From: Chryseobacterium sp. 52
GTDB taxonomy: Bacteria; Bacteroidota; Bacteroidia; Flavobacteriales; Weeksellaceae
Direction of reading: 5' to 3'
Assembly: GCF_002754245.1 (NCBI RefSeq)
Contig: NZ_PEEX01000001.1
Coordinates: 1,344,001 to 1,408,000 of the forward strand
Length of the DNA: 64,000 nt
Positions 27,331 through 35,388 of the stretch are shown one piece after another. Each line of letters begins with the position of its first letter. Position 1 is the first letter of the stretch. A program made the translations under genes and the position numbers. The notes below the pieces were generated by a model that was given only the letters and a program-made list of their open reading frames with translations, was not told where the DNA came from and did not search any database.

Positions 27331-27981
27331 ATGGATCTTTTCAAACCTTATATTCCTTTAATTTCAAATTCATGGAAAGAAAGATATCAGGCTGTTCTAG
27401 CAGAAGAGCATCTCAAAAGTCTGGAAAATAATATTCTGAAATTTCAAAACAATACCACGGAATGGGAACTGCCCTATTTTAACGAAGAAATTAAAACAGA
27501 CAGAAATGAAAGTTTTAAATTTTTTATTGACGTATTTCAAAGTAAGGATTCCGATGAGGTTAAAGCAGCTCGGCTGGAAGCAATCCATTTTGAACATTGG
27601 CTGAATATTCTCGGACAACGCCTGACTTCTGCCAGTATCCGGAATGAAAATGCTGTTCCCCCTTTAAAAGATACTCTGCTGGAAGCCTGCCGTAGACCTT
27701 TTAACGCTGAAATTACCATTGCGCAAAGAGCCTGTGAAAAACATATCGGCAGAATGGATGACCCATTCTGGGGTGAAATTAAAGGCAATAACCAACAAAA
27801 ACAGGAAAAAGTAATGGAAAAGATCAGCTATATTCTGGACAACAGAACCTGGTGGAATGTCTTTTATCATTACAAACACGAACTTGTTTTTGAAGTCAGA
27901 GAAAAACAGGGCCACGGAATCAGGTGGAGCCATGGAGGAAAAAAGCTGATCGGTTTTCTAGAAATATTTATCAACGAATGA
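27331..27981 (+). CDS. Island hypothetical protein, 216 aa
   Basis: I take the ATG at 27331, 2 nt behind the DUF434 stop; a TTG-started frame from 27250 would overlap that gene. The protein is helical and Trp-rich (FEHWLNILGQRL, DNRTWWNVFYHYKHEL) and ends in a KQGHGIRWSHGGKKLIGFLEIF segment with conserved-looking Arg/His/Lys. No family recognised. Co-transcription with DUF434 is likely. Confidence 0.6.
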   Translation: MDLFKPYIPLISNSWKERYQAVLAEEHLKSLENNILKFQNNTTEWELPYFNEEIKTDRNESFKFFIDVFQSKDSDEVKAARLEAIHFEHWLNILGQRLTSASIRNENAVPPLKDTLLEACRRPFNAEITIAQRACEKHIGRMDDPFWGEIKGNNQQKQEKVMEKISYILDNRTWWNVFYHYKHELVFEVREKQGHGIRWSHGGKKLIGFLEIFINE

Positions 27982-27995
27982 AATAAAAAATTCAC

Positions 27996-28031
27996 TGCGT
28001 AAAAAGATTGCGTACTGTGCATTTAATTTTG
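27996..28031 (+). promoter_or_regulatory. Island promoter with shared operator motif, copy 1
   Basis: TGCGTAAAAAGATTGCGT at 27996-28013 lies 10 nt before the -7 box TAATTTTG (28024-28031). The same motif at nearly the same distance precedes -7 boxes at 47.15 and 53.94 kb. It would control the SDR gene and its downstream tRNA-like RNA. Confidence 0.65.
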
Positions 28032-28049
28032 CAGATATAAACTGAAGTA

Positions 28050-29414
28050 ATGGATTTTTCAGATCAAAAATTTTCGCAAAACGAATGGGAAACATGTCTC
28101 AAGGTTCTTCATGCCCTGAAAGATGATCCGTTTCTTAATCCTGACAATAAAACTTTTTCAGGGTTGATTACGAAAATTCATAAAAATGCCAAAAAACAGA
28201 ACCGCCACGAAAATTATTCCCAAATGAAATCTCATGATTTGGAGATCAATTCCGGATCTGTATTGATGCAAAAAGCACTGACAGGCGTTTCGGGTTATTC
28301 TGATGATGAAAAAGAGGAAAATAAACTCACCCAACTTCAGATTCCCAAAAACTGCTACTGCTGTAATCAGAGCTATCACTATGCACATTCTTTTTACTCA
28401 AGACTTTGCCCGGAATGTGCCCTAGAAAACTATGAAAAACGTTTTGAAACAGCAGATCTTAAAGGAAGAAATGTTATCCTGACGGGAGGAAGAGTGAAAG
28501 TAGGATTTGCCACAGCGTTAAAACTGTTGAGAAACGGGGCCAATTTGGTTTTGACAAGCCGTTTTCCGGCACTTGCACTGGAACTGATGCAGCAGGAAGC
28601 AGATTATGAAGACTGGAAAGAAAGACTTTGGGTATACGGACTGGATCTGAGGAATTTAAAAGCCATACAGAATTTTACAGATTTTTATAAAACCCGTTTT
28701 GATACACTGGATATTCTGATCAACAATGCGGCTCAGACTATTAAATATCCCGATGAATATTACCTTCCGGTTATCCGTCGAGAAAAAGAAAAAGTAATAG
28801 AATTTAAAAATATTAAAAATTTAATTCCCAATCAGACCGAAATTTCAAGGGAAATTGCAAAGCTTGAGTATGCTGAGAATGAAGAAACTCATGTTTCTCT
28901 TACGCGTTTTGGACAACCGGTTGATGACCGGGAAAAAACAAGCTGGAATTCCACATTGGAAGAAGTCTCAGTGTATGAGCTGATAGAAGTGAATCTCATC
29001 AATCATATTGCTCCATACTTTCTGATCAAAGAACTAAAGCCGTTGATGAAAAACTCAGCATTTCAGGAGAAATTCATCATCAATGTGACGTCTTCAGAAG
29101 GAATTTTCAGTTACGACAATAAAACAGTGTTCCATCCGCATACCAATATGACAAAGGCTGCACTGAATATGATGACGCTGACCTCGGCAAAGGAATTTGA
29201 AAAAGATCAGATCTATATGAGTGCGGTAGATGTTGGATGGATTTCCACAGGTGCCAAAGAAAGTCTGAGAAAAAAACAGTTTGAGCAGGGATATATTCCC
29301 CCGCTGGATTCTGTAGACGGAGCCGCAAGGATACTGCATCCTGTTGTGGAAGGAATAAAAGGAAATTATTACAGCGGAGTATTGCTGAAAAACTATAAAA
29401 TAAATACCTGGTAA
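28050..29414 (+). CDS. Atypical SDR-fold protein with N-terminal zinc ribbon
   Basis: A 454-residue protein. Residues about 100-125 form a zinc ribbon (CYCCNQ..., then CPEC). A Rossmann domain follows with ILTGGRVKVG (TGxxxGxG-type nucleotide site) and ILINNAAQ, the NNA-x motif of short-chain dehydrogenases. The catalytic YxxxK is changed: the Lys is kept in TNMTKAAL but the Tyr position is Thr, and an insertion of about 70 residues precedes the NVTSS strand. It may therefore bind NAD(P) without classic oxidoreductase activity. Controlled by the shared operator motif and followed directly by a tRNA-like gene. Confidence 0.75.
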   Translation: MDFSDQKFSQNEWETCLKVLHALKDDPFLNPDNKTFSGLITKIHKNAKKQNRHENYSQMKSHDLEINSGSVLMQKALTGVSGYSDDEKEENKLTQLQIPKNCYCCNQSYHYAHSFYSRLCPECALENYEKRFETADLKGRNVILTGGRVKVGFATALKLLRNGANLVLTSRFPALALELMQQEADYEDWKERLWVYGLDLRNLKAIQNFTDFYKTRFDTLDILINNAAQTIKYPDEYYLPVIRREKEKVIEFKNIKNLIPNQTEISREIAKLEYAENEETHVSLTRFGQPVDDREKTSWNSTLEEVSVYELIEVNLINHIAPYFLIKELKPLMKNSAFQEKFIINVTSSEGIFSYDNKTVFHPHTNMTKAALNMMTLTSAKEFEKDQIYMSAVDVGWISTGAKESLRKKQFEQGYIPPLDSVDGAARILHPVVEGIKGNYYSGVLLKNYKINTW

Positions 29415-29426
29415 CAGATAAGATTC

Positions 29427-29502
29427 GGAAAGGAATAGTTTAACCCGGAGAAAACCAGCTTCTAAGAAGCGAATTATCGGTTCGAATCCGATTTTCTTTC
29501 CA
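29427..29502 (+). ncRNA. tRNA-like RNA A1
   Basis: Acceptor GGAAAGG (29427-29433) pairs with TCTTTCC (29495-29501), A at the discriminator. D-arm GTTT/AAAC with CCGG loop, T-arm ATCGG-TTCGAAT-CCGAT. Abnormal points: four bases instead of two before the D-stem, two extra bases between T-stem and acceptor, and an anticodon arm GCTTC-TAA-GAAGC that cannot form a normal 5-bp/7-nt arm. Lies between two protein genes. Confidence 0.75.
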
Positions 29503-29528
29503 TTTTTTACCATCAAAAAATAAAAGCC

Positions 29529-29954
29529 ATGCTGAAGAAAATATTTGACTTTTTTAGAGATAACAGTCCCGCTGAGGAAATCACAATATATCCTTTTACA
29601 GAAGAACGAAAGCTTTCTTTTGTAGAAAACCTGAATATTCCTGAACCGCCTGAAAATGTATTTTACAAAAAGAAAGATGCAGAGCCAAAAGAAACAATTG
29701 AGGATATAGAAGAATATACCGGAGAATACAAAGAATACTGTCTGGAAAACACCAGCAATCAGCATCTGCTGAAATCACCAGGATATAAGGTTATTGATAA
29801 AGACGGCAGTACGGAAACCTTTAAAATTTCGGGCGATGCTTTTATTTTTCATAATGAGCATAAAATGCTGCGAATAGAAAGTGAATATTTTGTAAAATAT
29901 ATACAGCAGGAATACAATCCCATAACAAAACTGACAGAAAATGCATACGACTGA
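29529..29954 (+). CDS. Island hypothetical protein, 141 aa
   Basis: A 141-residue acidic protein with a short N-terminal amphipathic helix (MLKKIFDFFRD), a disordered acidic centre and a beta-rich end (YKVIDKDGSTETFKISGDAF). Its stop overlaps the start of the next gene by 14 nt, so the two are translationally coupled. Function unknown. Confidence 0.6.
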   Translation: MLKKIFDFFRDNSPAEEITIYPFTEERKLSFVENLNIPEPPENVFYKKKDAEPKETIEDIEEYTGEYKEYCLENTSNQHLLKSPGYKVIDKDGSTETFKISGDAFIFHNEHKMLRIESEYFVKYIQQEYNPITKLTENAYD

Positions 29955-31857
29955 TCCCATCACAAGATATAAAGTATTCTCTACGGAAGACCTTCCGGAG
30001 ACGGCTTCTGATGAGCAGGTAACCGTAGAGATATATGGCAGAAATATCACATGGGATATTGAGGAGCTGAATGGAAACCTGCTTCTTCGGGGAGAAGGAT
30101 GTCATTTTCCGAATCTGAGAACGATCAAAGGATCTCTGTCTGTAGATGCGGCAGACTGTTCTCTTCCCCATCTTAAGACAGTAGAAGAAAATTTCACGCT
30201 TCATTGTTTTGCCCAAATCCGGGAGCTGGAAACAGTAAAAGGGCATTTCAAATGCATTATTGATTTTGATTTTAAAAATCTGGCAACGATAGGAGGAGCT
30301 ATTTCCCTTAAAAAAGCCAATGTCATCGCAAGAGGTAAAAAACTGGTGCAGTCTAGAATCGTCATCCCGATCAATCATCAGTATGAAGTGGAATTTCTTC
30401 CCAAAGAAGGTATTTTCAATGCAGATATTTTTGGGAATGATATTGTTATTCCGCACTCTGAGATCCGTGGAAAGATCAATGTTTACGGTAAAAATGTATC
30501 CTTTCCTAATCTTGAATTTCTTCAGGGGCAGATCAATATAGAATGCCGGGACAAAACCGGACATTATTTTACGCACGATTTTCCTGAGCTGAAGAAAATA
30601 ATAGGACATATCAGATTTGAAAAAACAAAAGCTTCTTTTCAGGTGCTCCGGGAAATCACAGGAAATATTCAATTGGGAACGGGCTGCTATGCCGATTTTC
30701 CACTCTTGGAAACATCTGGGAGTATTTCTATCAATTATAACTGTGGTGCAAGATTTCCACTGTTGAAAAATGTGGACGGAAATATTCATAATCAGGGAGA
30801 GACCTGTCATTTCATTTCTCTTGAAAAGGTAAAAGGAACGTATAAAACCTATCAGACGATTGCTCCCAAAATTCAGGAGGTAGGGGATTTGCTGATGCAT
30901 ACTTCATTGGAATTTGAACATCTTAAGAGAATCAATGGAAGGCTGAATAATGCATTTAAAGTTAATTTTAAATCTCTGGAATACATTCATTATTTCGGGG
31001 ACGAAAAACAGAACGGATCACGACTACCGGTATTGAAGGAGATCCGTTTTTATCTGTATCAGAAAGATGACCATTTTGAGCATCTGGCTAAAAATATTTA
31101 TTTTAAGATCAATGATCGGATGTATCTTTCAAAAGATAAACTGATTCTTTCCGGAATGTCTTTCAATTATGTGGTCCACCAAAAGAATTATAACATTCGA
31201 AAACTGGTCGCTATCTTAAAGTTGCGTCACAGCAGTTTCCGGAATTTTATGACCAGAGAATATAAACGTCAGTGGACACAGTTTGAAACTCCGTTTTTTA
31301 CTGAAATTCTTAATAAAATAGAACGACTGTGGAATATTGTAGATCCTATAAAAATTGAAGAATTCTTTGAGTCTAACGACAGAAACCTGCGTCTTTTCTG
31401 TTTTAATTATGTGGGAGTAGGAAACCTGATGCGGCATTTAGAAGCGGAAAAGATCAATGAGGAAGAAGTGGAACTGAATTATCATGAATACGATCAGAAC
31501 GGAAATAAAACTCAGATCAAGAGAATCAACCGGTATGAATTATATGAAATTGAGAATAAGAGGTTAGGGATTAATGTATGGCGTGAAACGGATAAGTATT
31601 CCTATGCCGTAAAATGCTGGTGCCCTTCCACAGAAAAGGAACACTGGCTTTGGATAGAGCAGGAGTATAAAGGAAATGCACTCACCGCCATCGCCTCTAC
31701 TTTCAGAATACAAGAAAACATAATTCCGCATATCCGGTGCCTGAAAAGACAGGGTGATCTTCTGATCTGCGAACTTGAAAGGGAAGTGATTCCACGAGGT
31801 TTTCCCAGAGCATTGACGCCTTCAGAATATTTCAGTCTGCTGGAAGTGGAAGTATAA
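29941..31857 (+). CDS. L-domain/LRR-like repeat protein, 638 aa
   Basis: Residues about 15-330 consist of repeats of about 20-25 residues with the pattern F-P-x-L-x-x-[IV]-x-G-x-[IL], for example CHFPNLRTIKGSLSV and ADFPLLETSGSISI. They would stack as a right-handed solenoid similar to receptor L domains. A helical linker follows, then a C-terminal domain with Trp/Cys-rich KCWCPSTEKEHWLWIEQEY and FRIQENIIPHIRCLKRQGD. No signal peptide, so cytoplasmic. A recognition or adaptor role beside the tRNA-like RNAs is inference. Confidence 0.65.
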   Translation: MHTTDPITRYKVFSTEDLPETASDEQVTVEIYGRNITWDIEELNGNLLLRGEGCHFPNLRTIKGSLSVDAADCSLPHLKTVEENFTLHCFAQIRELETVKGHFKCIIDFDFKNLATIGGAISLKKANVIARGKKLVQSRIVIPINHQYEVEFLPKEGIFNADIFGNDIVIPHSEIRGKINVYGKNVSFPNLEFLQGQINIECRDKTGHYFTHDFPELKKIIGHIRFEKTKASFQVLREITGNIQLGTGCYADFPLLETSGSISINYNCGARFPLLKNVDGNIHNQGETCHFISLEKVKGTYKTYQTIAPKIQEVGDLLMHTSLEFEHLKRINGRLNNAFKVNFKSLEYIHYFGDEKQNGSRLPVLKEIRFYLYQKDDHFEHLAKNIYFKINDRMYLSKDKLILSGMSFNYVVHQKNYNIRKLVAILKLRHSSFRNFMTREYKRQWTQFETPFFTEILNKIERLWNIVDPIKIEEFFESNDRNLRLFCFNYVGVGNLMRHLEAEKINEEEVELNYHEYDQNGNKTQIKRINRYELYEIENKRLGINVWRETDKYSYAVKCWCPSTEKEHWLWIEQEYKGNALTAIASTFRIQENIIPHIRCLKRQGDLLICELEREVIPRGFPRALTPSEYFSLLEVEV

Positions 31858-31862
31858 ACAAA

Positions 31863-31932
31863 GAAACAGTAGTTTAACCGGAAAAACATTCGACTAAGCG
31901 GAAGGTTACAGGTTCGAGCCCTGTCTGTTTCT
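31863..31932 (+). ncRNA. tRNA-like RNA A2
   Basis: Perfect 7-bp acceptor GAAACAG/CTGTTTC, extended by an A-T pair outside; D-arm GTTT/AAAC with the same AACCGGA-type loop as A1; T-arm ACAGG-TTCGAGC-CCTGT perfect. The anticodon arm TTCGACTAAGCGGAA pairs only with a bulge and has no proper 7-nt loop; its apex contains CUAA. It sits between the L-domain gene and the Sir2 gene. Confidence 0.8.
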
Positions 31933-31950
31933 ATTTTAAAACTAAAAACA

Positions 31951-32787
31951 ATGGAAGAATTAAAAACCATTTTAAACGAAATTATTAAAGATAAAACCGG
32001 ATATATCACTTTTCTTACAGGAGCTGGAATTTCTGCAGAAAGCGGACTTCCAACTTACCGTTCAATAGACGGAATCTGGATCAAAGGGACAAAATACCAC
32101 CGCCCGGAAGAATTCGGAACTTTTAAATATTTTAGTCAGGAACCTGAAGAAGTATGGCAGTACAATCTTTTCTGGAAAAAGATGATTGCAGAAGCCCAAC
32201 CGAATGCCGGACATCTTGCTTTAACTGAAATTGAAAGTCTTTTGGCGGACAGATTCAGATTAATAACCCAAAATGTAGACGGTCTTCATCAAAGAGCCGG
32301 AACCCGAAAATTGTATGAGATCCACGGCAGTAAACAAAAAGTAAGGTGCTCAAATGAGTGCAGTGAGCCCATTGATTTTCCTGAAAATGTAAAGTTTAAA
32401 GAATATACGGAAGATCTTACCCCAGAAGATATTGATTATTTAAAATGTACGAAATGCGGAAACTGGCTTAGACCCAATACACTGTGGTTTGACGAAAGTT
32501 ATAACGAGAAAAACTATCATTTTGATACCGCTAATCATATTGCAGACCATACAGATATCCTTTTTGTAATCGGAACTTCAGGATCTACCACATTGCCTGT
32601 CAATATTGTAGAAACAGTGAAAATACGAGCAAAATGGATCGTGATTATTAATCTGGAGAATGATACGTACTTCCATTCTATTTTAAAGGGAAGTAAAAAA
32701 CTGAATTCTTTTCAGGAAAGCAGTACGGTTGCATTGCCACAGCTGAAAATAATCATGGAAGAAATAATAAACTCTTCAATTTTCTAA
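31951..32787 (+). CDS. Sir2-family NAD-dependent deacylase/ADP-ribose-processing enzyme
   Basis: A 278-residue Sir2 with GAGISAESGLPTYR (NAD site), ITQNVDGLHQRAG, the catalytic His in YEIHGS, and a zinc site CSNEC / CTKCG. NAD-consuming Sir2 enzymes deacylate lysines, but in RNA-repair gene clusters Sir2 and related ADP-ribose enzymes are thought to deal with products of 2'-phosphate removal (recalled from comparative surveys). It is flanked on both sides by tRNA-like genes, which supports an RNA-linked role. It could also be a depletion-type effector, though no effector partner is obvious. Confidence 0.88.
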   Translation: MEELKTILNEIIKDKTGYITFLTGAGISAESGLPTYRSIDGIWIKGTKYHRPEEFGTFKYFSQEPEEVWQYNLFWKKMIAEAQPNAGHLALTEIESLLADRFRLITQNVDGLHQRAGTRKLYEIHGSKQKVRCSNECSEPIDFPENVKFKEYTEDLTPEDIDYLKCTKCGNWLRPNTLWFDESYNEKNYHFDTANHIADHTDILFVIGTSGSTTLPVNIVETVKIRAKWIVIINLENDTYFHSILKGSKKLNSFQESSTVALPQLKIIMEEIINSSIF

Positions 32788-32793
32788 TAAATG

Positions 32794-32862
32794 GAAGCAG
32801 TAGTTTAATGGAAAAACACACATTGCTAATGTGATTTGGAGGTTCGAATCCTGCCTGCTTCC
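32794..32862 (+). ncRNA. tRNA-like RNA A3 (GCU possible)
   Basis: Acceptor GAAGCAG/CTGCTTC perfect, extended by a G-C pair; D-arm GTTT/AAAC with AATGGA loop as in A1 and A2; T-arm GGAGG-TTCGAAT-CCTGC with one mismatch. The anticodon arm is either 4 bp with loop TTGCTAA (anticodon GCU, Ser) or 5 bp with a 5-nt loop. A real Ser tRNA should have a long variable arm; this one does not. Confidence 0.8.
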
Positions 32863-32894
32863 CTTTTTAATTTAAATGAACCTAAATATAAAAA

Positions 32895-33680
32895 ATGAAT
32901 ACATACATTGATATTGGCATTAATCTGACCAATAAACAGTTCTATAATGAACACGAAGAAATTATTAACCGCGCTTTAGATCATGGCGTAGAACAAATGA
33001 TCCTCACCGGAACAAGTGTACGAGGAAGCAAAGAATCTGCTGAAATTGCAGAAGACTATCCTGAAATTTTATTTTCCACGGCAGGAATTCATCCCCATGA
33101 TGCAAAATCTTTTAATCAGGAAAGTATCCGGGAACTTAGAAATCTGTTGCAGTTAGATCATGTGATTTCTGTAGGAGAATGCGGATTGGATTTTGATAGG
33201 GATTTTTCCCCGAGACCTGTTCAGGAAAAATGCTATAGCGCTCAGCTGGAATTGGCGATTGCAGTGGATAAACCTCTTTTTCTTCACGAAAGATCAGCCT
33301 TTAAAAGGTTTAATGAGATCACAGATGAATACCTTCCAAAGCTCCCGAAAGCAGTTGTACACTGTTTTACCGGAACGCTGCACGAAGCGAAAACATATCT
33401 TGATAAAGGATTTTATTTAGGATTTACCGGAGCTATAAGTGATGATAAGAGATTCAAGCAGCTTGAAGATGTTATAAAATATGTTCCGCTGGACCGGATG
33501 ATGATAGAAACAGATGCCCCTTTTATGCTTCCGAAAAATATGCCGAGAATGCAGAACCGCCGCAACGAACCCTCTTTTCTGCCTTATGTGGCACAGACCA
33601 TTGCCCGCTGGAAGAAAATGAGTATTTCCGAGGTGGCAGATGAAACCACAGAAACCACAAGAAATTTTTTCAAATTATAA
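32895..33680 (+). CDS. tatD: TatD-type 3'-5' exonuclease
   Basis: A 261-residue TIM-barrel metal hydrolase. The start YIDIGINLTNKQF is the variant metal site of true TatD (not the DTHCHLD of YcfH/YjjV). Further ligands are in STAGIHPHDA, VGECGLDFD, HERSAF, VHCFTG and IETDAPFM. TatD degrades single-stranded DNA and RNA from the 3' end. Its position directly after a Sir2 and tRNA-like pair suggests RNA trimming here. Confidence 0.9.
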   Translation: MNTYIDIGINLTNKQFYNEHEEIINRALDHGVEQMILTGTSVRGSKESAEIAEDYPEILFSTAGIHPHDAKSFNQESIRELRNLLQLDHVISVGECGLDFDRDFSPRPVQEKCYSAQLELAIAVDKPLFLHERSAFKRFNEITDEYLPKLPKAVVHCFTGTLHEAKTYLDKGFYLGFTGAISDDKRFKQLEDVIKYVPLDRMMIETDAPFMLPKNMPRMQNRRNEPSFLPYVAQTIARWKKMSISEVADETTETTRNFFKL

Positions 33681-33681
33681 A

Positions 33682-33716
33682 AAAGAGCTCTACTTATCAG
33701 GTAAAGCTCTTTTTTT
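33682..33716. terminator. Rho-independent terminator
   Basis: AAAGAGCT and AGCTCTTT pair around a 14-nt loop with a T-run; lies between convergent tatD and deoD and works for both. Confidence 0.7.
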
Positions 33717-33738
33717 ATAGCCAATTGTTTATTCGTTC

Positions 33739-34449
33739 TTAAAGACTTTTTAAGGCAGATTCCAAAGCCAGTTCCATCATTGGTTTAAGGGCTTTTTCTC
33801 TTTCGTCAGCAGAAATTTTTTCGTGGGTAGGAATAATATCCGTCACCGTAAGGATTGTAGCAGCATTCTTTCCTAAATGCTGTGCATTGGCGAATAATCC
33901 GAAAGCTTCCATTTCTACAGCCGGACAGTTATATTTTGTAGCAATTGCAGGAACATTCTGATCTTTTCTGTAGAAAATATCACTGCTGTGTACATTAATG
34001 GATTTTGTAGCTAAAGAAAGTTCCTGAGCTGTTTCATTAATTGTTCCAAAGATATTACCCTGGTGAGGAAGGATCTCCTCTTCAATTTCCCATGCATATT
34101 TTGCATACGTACTTTCACTCGCTGCATTTTCAATATTTAAAATATCAAAAAGCTTAAGGTCCGTTGTATAAGCTCCGCAGGTCCCGATTCTGATAATGGT
34201 ATCTACTTCATACTCCGTAAATAATTCAAAAGAATAAATTCCGATGCTCGGAAAGCCCATTCCGCTGGCTCCTACAGTAATTTCTTTACCTTTATAAAGA
34301 CCGGTATAATAAAAGATTCCTCTTGTTTTGCTTACCAGTTTAGCATTTTCCAAATAATTTTCAGCAATATATTGTGCACGAAGCGGATCCCCCGGCTGCA
34401 ATACTACTTTAGCAATTTCTCCTTTTTTTGCACTGATGTGAATACTCAT
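33739..34449 (-). CDS. deoD: Purine-nucleoside phosphorylase
   Basis: 236 residues from the ATG at 34449 (MSIHISAKKGEIAKV), the usual DeoD length; a longer frame to 34479 adds an unlikely start. Motifs VVLQPGDPLRAQYIAENY, VGASGMGFPSIGIYSFEL, IIRIGTCGAY and NCPAVEMEAFGLFANA match hexameric DeoD. It cleaves purine ribo- and deoxyribonucleosides with phosphate. A minus-strand housekeeping gene inside the plus-strand island, although nucleoside salvage would also fit RNA turnover. Confidence 0.92.
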   Translation of the reverse strand: MSIHISAKKGEIAKVVLQPGDPLRAQYIAENYLENAKLVSKTRGIFYYTGLYKGKEITVGASGMGFPSIGIYSFELFTEYEVDTIIRIGTCGAYTTDLKLFDILNIENAASESTYAKYAWEIEEEILPHQGNIFGTINETAQELSLATKSINVHSSDIFYRKDQNVPAIATKYNCPAVEMEAFGLFANAQHLGKNAATILTVTDIIPTHEKISADEREKALKPMMELALESALKSL

Positions 34450-34697
34450 AATGTTATTTTGAAGGAACAAAGATAGCAACTTTTAGATTGAAATATATAA
34501 AGGTTTAGTGATCAATATAATGTGTTATTTGATTACAATTTCATCTCTTTTATCATCACAAAAAAATAATTTACAATCATCCAGGCACTTGTGGGATATA
34601 TAAAAACCGGTAAATACAGTATTAATAAAGAATAATATAGAAGAAGTATTTTTAGGTGTACGTTCTTATTTTAGCAGAAGTTAAAAGATAAACTACA

Positions 34698-35087
34698 ATG
34701 AAAATTGAACATATTGCTGTTTGGGTAAAAGATCTGGAGAAGATCAGAGAATTTTATCAGAAATATTTTGGAGCCATATCCAATGAGAAATACCACAATT
34801 CTGTAAAACACTTTCAGTCTTATTTTCTAAGTTTTGAAAACGGATGCCGCCTGGAGATTATGAACAGACCGGATATTCAGGAAAGCGGAAATACCTATGA
34901 TTCCCAGCAGTACGGAATTATCCATCTGGCATTTTCAACAGGAAGCAAAGAAAAAGTAGACGAATTGACAGGAATTCTGAGGAAAGACGGGTATACAATT
35001 GCCGGAGAACCACGGACAACAGGTGATGGCTATTATGAAAGTGTGATTCTGGATCCTGAAAATAATATCATCGAAATTACAAATTGA
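34698..35087 (+). CDS. VOC-family (glyoxalase-like) protein
   Basis: A 129-residue protein with two babaB modules: MKIEHIAVWVKDLEKIREFYQKYFGA at the start (metal His5) and the second half ending GYYESVILDPENNIIEI (metal Glu). Same general layout as lactoylglutathione lyases, but the substrate is unknown. Probably an ordinary metabolic gene. Confidence 0.85.
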   Translation: MKIEHIAVWVKDLEKIREFYQKYFGAISNEKYHNSVKHFQSYFLSFENGCRLEIMNRPDIQESGNTYDSQQYGIIHLAFSTGSKEKVDELTGILRKDGYTIAGEPRTTGDGYYESVILDPENNIIEITN

Positions 35088-35118
35088 TTCAAATTCTAAA
35101 GAATATATTTTTGTGACT

Positions 35119-35158
35119 GATGTTTCGGGCCGCGTCGAAGACGCGGCCCCGAAACATC
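35119..35158. other. Very GC-rich hairpin of 18 bp
   Basis: GATGTTTCGGG-CCGCGTC pairs with GACGCGGCCCCGAAACATC around a GAA triloop with one bulge. It stands out in AT-rich DNA. There is no T-run of its own, but it ends the VOC transcript and precedes the bpX operon. Confidence 0.7.
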
Positions 35159-35376
35159 ATAATATTACATCAAAACAATCACAAAACAACAAACCAGAGG
35201 TTTTAAATATAATAACCGGTATAGATCTGCGTTATCTGCTCAATCAGAGAGAGTAAAAAAGACAGTACAAAATGTTTTATAGTTAATTTAATCAGCGTAT
35301 TTTTCAATTATTTACTGTAAATATTATTTAACTCTCAATCATTCACATAAAAATTTTATTCTATGCGAAATAGTTT

Positions 35377-35384
35377 TATTTTTG
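35377..35384 (+). promoter_or_regulatory. -7 promoter box for the bpX operon, leaderless layout
   Basis: TATTTTTG matches TAnnTTTG exactly and ends 4 nt before the ATG at 35389, so the mRNA probably starts at the initiation codon. The same arrangement precedes DUF434 at 26604. The 218 bp between the hairpin and this box hold no gene. Confidence 0.5.
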
Positions 35385-35388
35385 TTAG

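Noticed and set aside
29842..30900. Minus-strand frame of 352 codons opposite the L-domain protein
   Set aside because: Phe/Ile/Cys-rich shadow frame; the plus-strand frame has regular repeats and fits the operon.
29427..32862. Reading A1-A3 as amber suppressor tRNAs (CUA in the loop)
   Set aside because: All three have CUAA near the apex, but U33 is missing or the register differs in A2 and A3, and none has a standard 5-bp/7-nt anticodon arm. An anticodon cannot be assigned safely.
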